NCBI GenBank assembly: GCA_964491915.1
Contig: CAZBHS010000006.1
Location: 89,800-153,799 of the forward strand
From: JAHELQ01 sp964491915
Lineage (GTDB): Bacteria; Acidobacteriota; Aminicenantia; UBA2199
Direction: 5' to 3'
DNA: 64,000 bases
Position 1 is the stretch's first letter. Each line of letters opens with the position of its first letter. The notes beneath the pieces are model-generated. The model saw only the letters and a program-made list of their open reading frames with translations, was not told the origin of the DNA and searched no databases. Both the position numbers and the translations under genes were made by a program. Positions 8,299 to 16,035 of this stretch are shown here, piece after piece.

Positions 8299-9161
8299 AA
8301 GCGCTTCACCGCCAGTTGAACAATCTCTCGCAGAGACAAATCTTCCAACTGCAAATCCGGTAAGGACGAGGGCAGGTCGAGGGCCTGGTTCTCTTTTAGC
8401 GCCGTGATATTAGCGCTTTTGACTGGAAATGGGATACGCAAGAATTCGAAAACTTTCAGCGCCGCCAGCGGCAAGATCGACGGCACCGGCACAAACAAGC
8501 ACACAGTCTTCAAACCCTGCTTGATCTCCCGCAGCATATCGACCAGGCGAATTTGCTCCGGCTGAAACACATTGAATACCCTGAGCTCCGGTCTTCGCAA
8601 CACCCGAATCACCACCTCCGCCAACGTCTGGATCGAAACAATGGGCGCCAGATGTTTGCCGCCGTCGAGGAGCGGCATCACAGGCAGGCTCTTGACCATC
8701 TTCATCATCCGGCCGAACAAACCCCCGTTTCCCAGTACCAAGCCCGGACGGATGACCGGTTGCTCCTGAGCGACGAAAAATTCTTCCAATTGAAACTTGA
8801 TATCCGCGTATTCAGAGCCGCTTCCGGGTTTTGCCGGGTATGAGGTCAAAAAAACCTGAGTTTTAGCTCCAGCTTCCCTCGCCGCCGCGAACCAGGCTTC
8901 GGTCCCCGCCACATTGCGGCGCACATTATTTTCCCCTGCGAACGAATGGGCGCAATGCACCACCGCATCGATTCCCGCAAACATCTCCTTCGAAAAGTCT
9001 TCGTGCAATAGCGCCGGATAATACCGGACTACAACGCCTTCGAGCTCAGGCTTCAGCTCTGCCGACCGCGAGCAACCGGAGACCTCGATGCCCTGTTCGT
9101 GTAAGGCGGCGGCCATGAAGGAGCCGATAAATCCGTTGACGCCGGTGATAAAAACCTTCAT
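8295..9161 (-). CDS. NAD(P)-dependent epimerase/dehydratase (SDR family)
   Basis: 288 residues. The N-terminus MKVFITGVNGFIGSF carries the extended-SDR dinucleotide motif GxxGFIG. The usual YxxxK site is represented by SEYADIKFQLEE, with Tyr-Ala-Asp-Ile-Lys spacing. The protein probably acts on a nucleotide sugar or an isoprenoid/lipid-linked sugar. It is the last gene of a four-gene operon; its ATG overlaps the stop of the deacetylase gene (TGATG). Confidence 0.85.
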   Translation of the reverse strand: MKVFITGVNGFIGSFMAAALHEQGIEVSGCSRSAELKPELEGVVVRYYPALLHEDFSKEMFAGIDAVVHCAHSFAGENNVRRNVAGTEAWFAAAREAGAKTQVFLTSYPAKPGSGSEYADIKFQLEEFFVAQEQPVIRPGLVLGNGGLFGRMMKMVKSLPVMPLLDGGKHLAPIVSIQTLAEVVIRVLRRPELRVFNVFQPEQIRLVDMLREIKQGLKTVCLFVPVPSILPLAALKVFEFLRIPFPVKSANITALKENQALDLPSSLPDLQLEDLSLREIVQLAVKRF

Positions 9162-9979
9162 CAGCGACTCTCCTTCGATTCCTCGACAAATTCCCCGTAA
9201 ATCTGTGACATCGATACAAATTCGTAGCCCTTCCGCTTGAATTCAACGATGACCCGCCGCAGCAATTCCAATCCCCTGCCGCGGTTGCGGCCATAGATCA
9301 TTTTCCAAAACGGCGGCAACTTCCGCATCTCGTCATCGCTGAGGAAAAAGTCGTGCAAATGGGAGCAGAACACAATCACCCCGGGCATACGGAACAATGT
9401 CCACAACGCCTTGTACACCCCATAGCCCAACAACTTGATGTAAGAGATGGAGAGGGTGAGACGGAAGGGAGAGATAGAGGTGAGTGGGATCTCCACCAGG
9501 TCGAAGCCTTTATGCCAATGAATTTGACGGTTCTTCAGCAAATATTTGAAGGGATTCGGATAATAGGACGGCACCACGCTGGAGTCGAACTTGTACCCAT
9601 GTTTGGTCAAGGCCTCGATTCCAGCCTCGCTGATTTTCCCCTGCGGCGCCCGGTAGCCGAGGGGCTCGTGCTTGAAGTAATCCACAAACAGCTCTTTCAC
9701 CTTTTTAACCTCTTCCTCCGAGTCGGGGCAAGCAGGGTCGTGGGAATAGCTATGGCAGTGGAACTGGCAGTCGTATTCCTGGAACAGGCGGATAATCTCC
9801 GGATAGCGTTCGAATATCTCCCCCACCACAAAGATCGTGGGTTTGACGTTTTCCTCCCTCAAGAGGTCCAATAATTGCCGAATGGTCTCCGGCGACTCGA
9901 ACAGCTTGTATTCCCGCTCCAACACACCGCTGACAGCGGCTTCCAGATCCAATGTGAATGCGAATTGTTTCTTCTTCAT
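9161..9979 (-). CDS. Polysaccharide deacetylase (NodB-like)
   Basis: 272 residues. TLDLE (Asp-Leu-Glu in place of the usual D-D motif) opens the catalytic region, and HCHSYSHDP holds the two metal His residues in HS.SH.P context. GYRAPQG is the conserved Arg motif. A later CSHLHDF probably supplies the last His. This layout is common in deacetylases acting on lipid-linked or exopolysaccharide sugars. ATGA overlap with the preceding DUF2304 gene at 9976-9979 shows tight coupling. There is no signal peptide, so it likely acts in the cytosol or at the inner face of the membrane. Confidence 0.87.
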   Translation of the reverse strand: MKKKQFAFTLDLEAAVSGVLEREYKLFESPETIRQLLDLLREENVKPTIFVVGEIFERYPEIIRLFQEYDCQFHCHSYSHDPACPDSEEEVKKVKELFVDYFKHEPLGYRAPQGKISEAGIEALTKHGYKFDSSVVPSYYPNPFKYLLKNRQIHWHKGFDLVEIPLTSISPFRLTLSISYIKLLGYGVYKALWTLFRMPGVIVFCSHLHDFFLSDDEMRKLPPFWKMIYGRNRGRGLELLRRVIVEFKRKGYEFVSMSQIYGEFVEESKESR

Positions 9980-10353
9980 TGCTGTTTATCCTTTGCATCG
10001 CCACCGATCCCGGCTTCCAGTTCCTCTAGCTTCTGTTTGAGAATCCCGATCTCCTGGATCGCCTTTTTGTTGCTTTCGGTTAACGACGATACCACCAGGG
10101 TAAAATGAATACCCAGTCCCAACACCATCAAAAAGGTGATGGTGAGGACCAATGACGGGGCGTAATAGATCCCCAAGAACGCGGCGATGATATCCAACAG
10201 GCCGCGGAACACCGAAAACGTGAGCATGATGAAGCCGATCAAGAACCAGATGAGCGAGTAGTTTTCGCGGATTTTCCGCTTCCGGGTCATTTCGAAAATA
10301 AACACCAGGAACGAGACGCTGAACACAATTAACAGTATCTGGATATTATCCAT
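9976..10353 (-). CDS. DUF2304 membrane protein
   Basis: 125 residues with three hydrophobic segments (about 4-21, 33-53, 62-88) and a C-terminal coiled coil (ESNKKAIQEIGILKQKLEEL). The NYSLIWFLIGF motif is characteristic of DUF2304. In many genomes such proteins sit next to a DPM1-like glycosyltransferase, as here, and may anchor it or take part in lipid-sugar transfer. It overlaps both its neighbours by a few bases. Confidence 0.88.
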   Translation of the reverse strand: MDNIQILLIVFSVSFLVFIFEMTRKRKIRENYSLIWFLIGFIMLTFSVFRGLLDIIAAFLGIYYAPSLVLTITFLMVLGLGIHFTLVVSSLTESNKKAIQEIGILKQKLEELEAGIGGDAKDKQQ

Positions 10354-11044
10354 CTTTGCCTCTCATAAATTCGATGATGATCGAGGTGAAAACCTTGATC
10401 ATATAATAGAGCGATTTAATGCCGGTAATCGACGAGATGCCCGCTTCGCGGCTGTTCATCTCCACCGGGATTTCCACGATATGGAACCCGCGCCTCTTGA
10501 GAATGAACAATGCTTCGGGCTCGGGAAAATCGCTGGGATACAGCCGTTGCAACAAGCTTATAGATTCCGCGTTATAAGCCCTGAATCCAGACGTGCTGTC
10601 CGTGATATTCTGCCGCAACAGCAAATTGTTCAGCACCTGGAACAACCGGATCCCCACCCGTCTCAACCAGTGGCTCTGAAAGCCCTTCTTCTGGATGAAC
10701 CGGGAGCCGATCACCACATCCGCGTCCCCTCTCTCGATAGGAGCGATCAATTCCTTCACATACTCGGGATTGTGCTGTCCGTCGCCGTCCAATTGCAACG
10801 CCACATCGTAATTGTTGTAATAAGCGTACAAAAAGCCGGTCTGCACCGCCCCGCCGATACCTAAATTCACAGGCAACGAAATCACCGGAACCCCCATAGC
10901 TTCGGCTTTTTCCTTAGTCCCATCCTTCGAGCAGTCGTTAATGACCACTATATCATAATCCGACGAGGCCCCGCGGATGCGCTGAATCACATTCTCGATG
11001 TTTCCTTCCTCGTTATATGCCGGTACAATGATTAACGTCTTCAA
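10346..11044 (-). CDS. Family 2 glycosyltransferase, dolichyl-phosphate-mannose-synthase type
   Basis: 232 residues with a TTG start preceded by GAGGAT. Motifs: LIIVPAYNEEGNIE, VINDCSKDGT, NLGIGGAVQTG, QLDGDGQHNP (the DxD metal site) and GSRF. This is the DPM1/GtrB-like branch that transfers a sugar to polyprenyl phosphate. No C-terminal membrane segment is present; the downstream DUF2304 protein may supply it. It is the first gene of the operon glycosyltransferase - DUF2304 - deacetylase - epimerase, which together could make and modify a lipid-linked sugar for surface glycan. Confidence 0.9.
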   Translation of the reverse strand: MKTLIIVPAYNEEGNIENVIQRIRGASSDYDIVVINDCSKDGTKEKAEAMGVPVISLPVNLGIGGAVQTGFLYAYYNNYDVALQLDGDGQHNPEYVKELIAPIERGDADVVIGSRFIQKKGFQSHWLRRVGIRLFQVLNNLLLRQNITDSTSGFRAYNAESISLLQRLYPSDFPEPEALFILKRRGFHIVEIPVEMNSREAGISSITGIKSLYYMIKVFTSIIIEFMRGKDG

Positions 11045-11108
11045 ATCGTTATCCTCTTCTCTTCACGCCGATGTCCATCGAAACGTTCTCGAATTTTTAA
11101 CATAACAA

Positions 11109-11137
11109 AAAATACTACATTCCCCCCCTAAAGTCAA
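11109..11137 (-). promoter_or_regulatory. Promoter of the glycan operon, G7 tract in the spacer
   Basis: On the minus strand: TTGACT (11137-11132), 17-nt spacer containing seven G (plus-strand C 11122-11128), then TATTTT (11114-11109). The operon start is at 11044. Confidence 0.5.
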
Positions 11138-11150
11138 TTTCCCCCTTGCC

Positions 11151-11220
11151 AAACATCCACACCGACGAAGAATCGGTCGATGAAGATCTGCTGAAAGCGA
11201 AGATGGAGCTAATCCTCTGA
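11151..11220 (+). pseudogene. Remnant of an AAA-ATPase/PD-(D/E)XK gene, 3' end only
   Basis: The frame ending at TGA 11218-11220 reads EESVDEDLLK..., matching the ESVDEGFDDDLP tail at 12378-12432 and again at 15600-15640. It is therefore the leftover 3' end of a member of this multicopy family. No start or body remains. Confidence 0.55.
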
Positions 11221-11284
11221 ATCATCATTACCGGAGGACAGGCAATGGTCTTCGCCCCTACTCCTACTTCTGGGGAAACGACAA

Positions 11285-12432
11285 GTGGGACAAGTTGCCT
11301 GTCCCCTATTTCCTTCGGGGAACCGAACTCTCTTCGAGGGTCTCTGGATCCACGATAAGATTGACTGGACGCCCTATCCAGTGATTCATCTTGATTTCAC
11401 CCTTTTGAATTATCGCACATCCGACCGGTTGGAAGAATCTCTAGGAAGACTTCTGGACGATATTGCCGAAGCCAATGATATCTCACTCGACCCAGACCGC
11501 TATTGCAATGAAAAATTCAAGCAATTGATCACGAGATTAGCTTCCGCTCATAACGGCAAAGTCGTTGTTCTGGTGGATGAGTACGACAAACCCATCATAG
11601 ATAAAATCGAAATCCCCCATCAGGCCATGCAGCACCGCGATATTCTGAGTGAATTCTACGCCATTATCAAGGCCATGGACCGTTATATTCACTTCGCCCT
11701 AATTACCGGCGTCTCGAAATTTTCTCGTGTTTCCGTGTTTTCCGGATTGAACAACCTCCGGGACATCACCCTCTCCGACGATTTCTCCGCCATCATGGGC
11801 TACAGTCATCAGGACCTCATCCACTACTTCCAGCCCCACATCCAATCCCTGGCAGAGGAGCTCCAGCTTCAAGAAGAGGCGTTGCTGGCCAATATCCAGA
11901 CCTGGTACAACGGATATTCCTGGGATGGGAAGACCTTTCTCTACAATCCCCACTCCGTGCTCAACCTCTTTAACGAACGCCGCTTCGACAATTACTGGTT
12001 CACCAGCGCCACCCCCACATTCCTGGTGAAGCTCATCCGCTCCACCCATTTCCCGTTCGAAACCTTCGACCGCTACGAGACCGACCACTCGGTCTTCGAA
12101 TCCTTCGATGTAGACAACATCAACATCGTGTCCCTCCTCTTCCAATCAGGCTACCTCACCATCAAACAAATCATCCCGGTCTCAGTCACCTCCCGCATGT
12201 ACCACTTCTCTTACCCCAACGCCGAGGTCAAAGAGTCGTTCATCAAGCATCTGGGAGTGGGCTTCGATACCACAAACCGCAACATCGGCGACCATATCCT
12301 CGAATCCCTACCCAAAAATTCCTGAAAAACACCCAGAACATCCCTCTCTCCTCCACGAACATCCCCCTCACTATCGACGCAGAATCGGTCGATGAAGGGT
12401 TCGATGATGATCTGCCGCGGGAGTTTTTGTGA
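11285..12432 (+). pseudogene. AAA-ATPase-like/PD-(D/E)XK protein gene, truncated at both ends
   Basis: An open frame at 11285-12325 encodes the middle of an AAA-ATPase_like protein: NRTLFEGLWI, VVVLVDEYDKP (Walker B), LITGVSKFSRVS and WYNGYSWDG. The Walker A part that should precede NRTLFEGLWI is missing, replaced by the REP-like element. The C-terminal PD-(D/E)XK nuclease domain is also missing: the frame stops after about 20 unrelated residues, and the normal tail ESVDEGFDDDLPREFL reappears at 12378-12432. The gene cannot make an active ATPase or nuclease. Full-length homologues are usually 500-550 residues and form large paralogous families. Confidence 0.8.
11287..11313. repeat. REP-like element, copy 1
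   Basis: GGGACA and TGTCCC pair around a 7-nt loop, and the right half reads TGCCTGTCCCCTATTTCC. The 16-nt core TGCCTGTCCCCTATTT recurs at 14067-14084 and, inverted, at 63942-63958. This copy sits exactly where the ATPase pseudogene has lost its 5' part. Confidence 0.5.
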
Positions 12433-12531
12433 GAAATTTGAAAATGAGGCATTGAAATTTTTCGCCGGTTATGTTATTTTTCTTAACTAATATAGCAGGA
12501 CGTTAATCTGCCTATAGCAGAGTGAAACCAA

Positions 12532-12763
12532 ATGACAAAACTTTATAAAGGGAAAGGGGCTCTATTCAAGTTATTGAAGGTAAATGACGAAAATTTCCTC
12601 TACGATACCGGCACAAACAAGATTCTGGAATGCGAACCGGAAGTGTTTGATTTGATTGAAGAATTCAATCGTTGTCAGTCTCGATGGACCGGAAGAGTTC
12701 CATGACCAATACCGCAAAAAAAAGACCACACCGGGAGCCACCCTCGTTCAGATCGGGGAATAA
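12532..12763 (+). pseudogene. Radical SAM peptide maturase remnant: N-terminal and core pieces
   Basis: Two adjoining pieces in different frames. 12532-12705 is a 57-codon frame starting MTKLYKGKGALFKLLKV and containing FLYDTGTNKILECEPEVFD, the usual start of radical SAM/SPASM peptide maturases. From 12671 a second frame reads VVSLDGPEEFHDQYRK and stops at 12763; this SLDGP.E.HD..R motif is from the core of the same enzyme family. The segment with the CxxxCxxC cluster has been lost between them. The matching C-terminal piece lies 2.6 kb downstream at 15398-15597. Family assignment rests on motif recognition, not on a search. Confidence 0.65.
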
Positions 12764-12804
12764 TTATTTTGTACTCATAAAAAACAATGATAAAAGGAAT
12801 TTAA

Positions 12805-14025
12805 ATGCCGATATCTTTAAAAAAATTTCTATGCGTAATAACATTATTCCTAATTGTCAGCAATTTTGCCCTTAGTGACGGAAGACCGTCTTTGATAACT
12901 AACACTCTGGAAGAGATTGATGCATGTCAGGGAAAATTAGAATTGAAACTCATTCGGATTTGGGGTGGCTCGCAAGAGGAAGACGAAAATAAATTCTTTG
13001 AAAGTCCAGAGAGTGTCGCTATTGATAATAACGGAAATGTCTATATTTGTGACCAATACGGTAACTGCATCAAAGAATTTACTGCCTCCGGGGAATATGT
13101 AAAGACAATTGGTAGAAGAGGTAAAGGGCCAGGTGACTTGCTAACCCCTCATTCCCTTACCTTATGTCCCAATGGTGATCTGGTCGTTCAAGAAATGATG
13201 GGGCGGCGGATACAACGATTCGATAAGAAAGGAAACAGCAAAAAAATCATAAAATCGGATGTTTTTGCATATTGGATAGGAGTAACACCTCAGGATGAGC
13301 TGGTGGTATATGATAAAAGACACACATTTGCTTCGCGAAAGCTTTTGTCGGTTATGGATAGTAATGGTAAAAAATTGAGGGAAATAGGCCAGTATCATGA
13401 TAACGCCAAAAATCTTTTTAAGTCGGAAGGGCTTCAATTTGCCATAGATTGTGACAACAATTTCTATGCAGCAAATAATTGGACTCCTGTAATAAGAAAG
13501 TATTCAAGTAGCGGAAAATTATTGATGGCGATAACATTTGAGGTTCCTTTTGACATCCAGTTCAAAATCACCCTGGATGAACAAAGGCGTGAGATAATGA
13601 TGGAGCGGATGGGGAACGCCCCTCAAAGTATAAAAATTGAAAGGACTAAGCGAAAGGCAACAACTAAATTTTCGTCAGGGAATGGAAAGCCGAGGCCAGT
13701 CGTAAACCAAAAAATCGCAACTGACTCACAAAAAAGAATCTTTGTCGTCAGTTCTCTTCGCGAGTTTACAGAAGAAGAACTCGAAGGGCTCGCCGGAGTA
13801 ATAATTTCCGGGGACCAAATAATTCGTAAAGGAATCAATTTCAAAATTGCTGAAAACCTAACTGTATATAAACTGCTGGTTTTTAGTCCCGAAGGGAAAA
13901 TCATCGCAACAGCGCCACTGGCATCGTCTTGTGGTCAAATTTACATACACGGCAATCGACTATTTATCGTTGATGGGTTCTACAACCAGCGGATATTGGA
14001 ATATGAGATGGCGTTTAAAAAGTGA
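12805..14025 (+). CDS. Secreted six-bladed beta-propeller (NHL-like), tandem copy 1
   Basis: 406 residues from ATG 12805 with AAAAGGAA upstream. A signal peptide ends near ALSDG. The body has NHL/6-bladed propeller blades: ESPESVAIDNNGNVYICDQYGNCIKEF-type units (blade 1 about residues 70-110), YVKTIGRRGKGPGD, and LFIVDGFYNQRILEYE at the end. The GRRGKGPGD loop is typical of the six-bladed propellers found beside secreted peptides in Bacteroidota and Acidobacteriota. It is about two-thirds identical to the next gene. Both lie between the two halves of a decayed radical SAM maturase. The function is unknown. Confidence 0.85.
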   Translation: MPISLKKFLCVITLFLIVSNFALSDGRPSLITNTLEEIDACQGKLELKLIRIWGGSQEEDENKFFESPESVAIDNNGNVYICDQYGNCIKEFTASGEYVKTIGRRGKGPGDLLTPHSLTLCPNGDLVVQEMMGRRIQRFDKKGNSKKIIKSDVFAYWIGVTPQDELVVYDKRHTFASRKLLSVMDSNGKKLREIGQYHDNAKNLFKSEGLQFAIDCDNNFYAANNWTPVIRKYSSSGKLLMAITFEVPFDIQFKITLDEQRREIMMERMGNAPQSIKIERTKRKATTKFSSGNGKPRPVVNQKIATDSQKRIFVVSSLREFTEEELEGLAGVIISGDQIIRKGINFKIAENLTVYKLLVFSPEGKIIATAPLASSCGQIYIHGNRLFIVDGFYNQRILEYEMAFKK

Positions 14026-14066
14026 GTCGGGCTCAAGATGATGGATGAACAAATAAGAATTTCCGG

Positions 14067-14084
14067 GTGCCTGTCCCCTATTTC
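14067..14084. repeat. REP-like element, copy 2
   Basis: GTGCCTGTCCCCTATTTC, the same core as at 11296-11313 and 63942-63958. It lies between the two tandem propeller genes and is followed by a second partial CCCCTATTTC. Confidence 0.5.
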
Positions 14085-14112
14085 CCCTATTTCTTTCTAA
14101 AAAGGTAATCGC

Positions 14113-15333
14113 ATGCAAAAAATGATTAAAATGTTTTTATCTATAGCTCTTGTCACTTTGTTTGTTTCAAGCGCTTGCTACGCCGACGGCAATGCCGTCC
14201 TAACAAAAAACAGCCTCTCCGAAATTGAAAGTTGCCGGGGAAAGTTGAAATTGAAACTTATTCGGGTCTGGGGAGGAGAGAACGAAGAAGACGAGATGAA
14301 ATTCTTTGAAACTCCTTCCAGTATGGCTGTGGCTAAAAACGGAAATGTCTATATCTGCGACACACATAACCATCGTATAAGAGAATTTACTTCTTCGGGC
14401 GAATATGTACGCACCATCGGTAGAAGGGGCAAAGGTCCCGGCGATGTGATCACTCCATATTGCCTCGCATTATGCCCCAATGGGGATCTATGGGTATTGG
14501 AGTACGGAGGAGTACGACTCCAACGCTTCGATAACAAAGGAAAGAGTGAGAAAATCATCAAAGCCAGCATTTGGTCTAGGTGGATAGGCGTAACATCTCA
14601 AGATGAGTTGGTTCTCAATGACTCGAATCATACATTCAATTCGAGGAAGCTGCTATCGGTGATGGATGACAACGGCAAAAAAAAAAGAGACATCGGTCAA
14701 TATCATGATAATGCCACAATTATTTTCAAGTCTGAAGGTTTGAGTTACGCCATCGACAGCGAAGATAATGTCTATGCTGCAAACAGTTGGGCGCCGGTGA
14801 TCAGAAAGTATTCGAAGGATGGAGATATGCTGATGGCGATCACATACGAAGTTCCATTCGAAGTCCCATTCAAGGTTACTCTCAATGATCGGAAACAAGA
14901 GATCGTCAAGGAAGAATTTGGAGTAAACTCCGAAAGTATCAAAACCGAACGATCTAAGGGGAAAGTTGTCCTCGAGCAATCTACAGGAAAAGGAAAGCCA
15001 AGAATCGGTGTTAACACGGCGATTACGACCGATTCGAAAAATAGAATCTTTGTGGGCAGTTTTTATAGAGGGCTCACAGAAAAAGAGCAGGAGGGACTCG
15101 CAGGAATCATCGTCTCTCCTGATAGTATCCGGCGCGTTGGAATAGACTATGACATTGCCGAAAACCTCAATGCCATTCGCTTGCTTGTGTTTAATCAAGA
15201 GGGCAAAATTATTGCGTCAGCTCCACTTCCCTCTTTTTGCGAGAAGATTTGCATTCATGGCGATCACTTGTTTATCGTGGATGGGAGATACAACCAGCGG
15301 GTGCTGGAATATGAGATGGCGTTTAAGGAGTGA
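14113..15333 (+). CDS. Secreted six-bladed beta-propeller (NHL-like), tandem copy 2
   Basis: 406 residues, the same length as copy 1 and collinear with it: signal peptide (to about SACYADG), FETPSSMAVAKNGNVYIC, TIGRRGKGPGD, LFIVDGRYNQRVLEYEM at the end. AAAAAGGTAATCGC precedes the ATG. Differences between copies are spread along the length and many are synonymous, so the duplication is old enough to have been under selection. Conserved Cys residues occur near residue 40 (IESCRGKL versus IDACQGKL) and in the last blade. Confidence 0.85.
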   Translation: MQKMIKMFLSIALVTLFVSSACYADGNAVLTKNSLSEIESCRGKLKLKLIRVWGGENEEDEMKFFETPSSMAVAKNGNVYICDTHNHRIREFTSSGEYVRTIGRRGKGPGDVITPYCLALCPNGDLWVLEYGGVRLQRFDNKGKSEKIIKASIWSRWIGVTSQDELVLNDSNHTFNSRKLLSVMDDNGKKKRDIGQYHDNATIIFKSEGLSYAIDSEDNVYAANSWAPVIRKYSKDGDMLMAITYEVPFEVPFKVTLNDRKQEIVKEEFGVNSESIKTERSKGKVVLEQSTGKGKPRIGVNTAITTDSKNRIFVGSFYRGLTEKEQEGLAGIIVSPDSIRRVGIDYDIAENLNAIRLLVFNQEGKIIASAPLPSFCEKICIHGDHLFIVDGRYNQRVLEYEMAFKE

Positions 15334-15397
15334 GTCTTGTTTGACATGAGGAGCGAACAAAACGCTAACGTGCCATTTATAAAGAGATTCAGGCTAC

Positions 15398-15597
15398 GAT
15401 TATAAAAAGATTGCAAAGATTGTTGGGCTCTTTCCCATTGCGACCGCTGCTGGTTGCTGTTGGGAAACCTCGATGAATTCTGCGGCACTAAAAAACAAAA
15501 TTTCTGCGCCGCTCAAAAGAGAAATTTCGAGACAGTACTAAAGCTGTATGTCGAACTATTAAAAGAAGATCCCGACTCCCTCCAGGTATTTAAATAG
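15398..15597 (+). pseudogene. Radical SAM peptide maturase remnant: SPASM C-terminus
   Basis: The frame 15409-15597 reads DCKDCWALSHCDRCW and then a Leu/Gly segment, DEFCGT, NFCAAQKRNFET and a final LKLYVELLKEDPDSLQVFK. The C..CWA...C..C pattern and the closing LY..LL..DP end are those of SPASM domains of peptide maturases. Just before, 15395-15412 read in the next frame gives YDYKKI, as expected upstream of SPASM, so a one-base shift separates them. This is the natural C-terminus of the fragments at 12532-12763; the tandem propellers lie between. Confidence 0.65.
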
Positions 15598-15672
15598 AAA
15601 CCGGTCGATGAAGGGTTCGATGATGATCTGCCGCGGGAGAAGATGATGATGATCCAAACTGGGAAGCATTGA
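15598..15672 (+). pseudogene. AAA-ATPase 3'-end remnant, third copy
   Basis: From 15600 the DNA matches the ATPase tail at 12378-12420 nearly base for base (GTCGATGAAGGGTTCGATGA and onward to CCGCGGGAG), with one extra base early on that shifts the frame. It abuts the radical SAM remnant directly, so the joint is a recombination scar. Confidence 0.6.
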
Positions 15673-15730
15673 ATCTTCGGCTCAATGGAGGAGTATTTCG
15701 CCTGGATGGTTGATATCAGTGGGTTTTGGC

Positions 15731-15898
15731 TGGAGGAGGGACTCCTTGTACGGGAGGAGGGACTCCTGGGCCGGGAGGAAGGACTCCGTGTACGGAAGGA
15801 GGGACTCCTACGCCGGAAGGAAGGACTGGATGTACGTTAGGAGGGACTCCTGGGCCGGAAGGAGGGACGCCTAGGCCGGTAGGAAGGACTGGATGTGC
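15731..15898. repeat. 21-bp minisatellite, eight tandem units
   Basis: Eight units of exactly 21 bp, each built on GGAGGGACTCC or GGAAGGACT. Unit ends alternate between a TGTAC type and a GGGCC/CGCC type. Read in one frame the units give GR(R/K)DS-like heptads, but unit 7 has a stop and no start precedes, so it is not coding as it stands. There is no spacer variation as in CRISPR. The rest of 15673-16001 shows no gene. Confidence 0.85.
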
Positions 15899-16001
15899 GG
15901 GATAAAGTGGATTTTTAGAGGGATTTTGTCATTATCCCTATGGATTTTTAATTTTTACCGGTGAATGTTGGGGATGTCGATGTGCCGAAAGTCGAAGAAC
16001 G

Positions 16002-16030
16002 GTGCAAGATGGGGGGAAGTTTGATATAAT
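16002..16030 (+). promoter_or_regulatory. Promoter of the MBOAT gene, G6 spacer, leaderless layout
   Basis: TATAAT at 16025-16030 is perfect. The -35 is weak (GTGCAA at 16002-16007, 17-nt spacing). The spacer has six G (16011-16016). The ATG at 16036 is five bases after the -10 box with no ribosome site. Confidence 0.5.
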
Positions 16031-16035
16031 GGGGG

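Noticed and set aside
15731..15898. Possible CRISPR array
   Set aside because: Units follow each other without spacers and diverge from one another; no cas gene is near.
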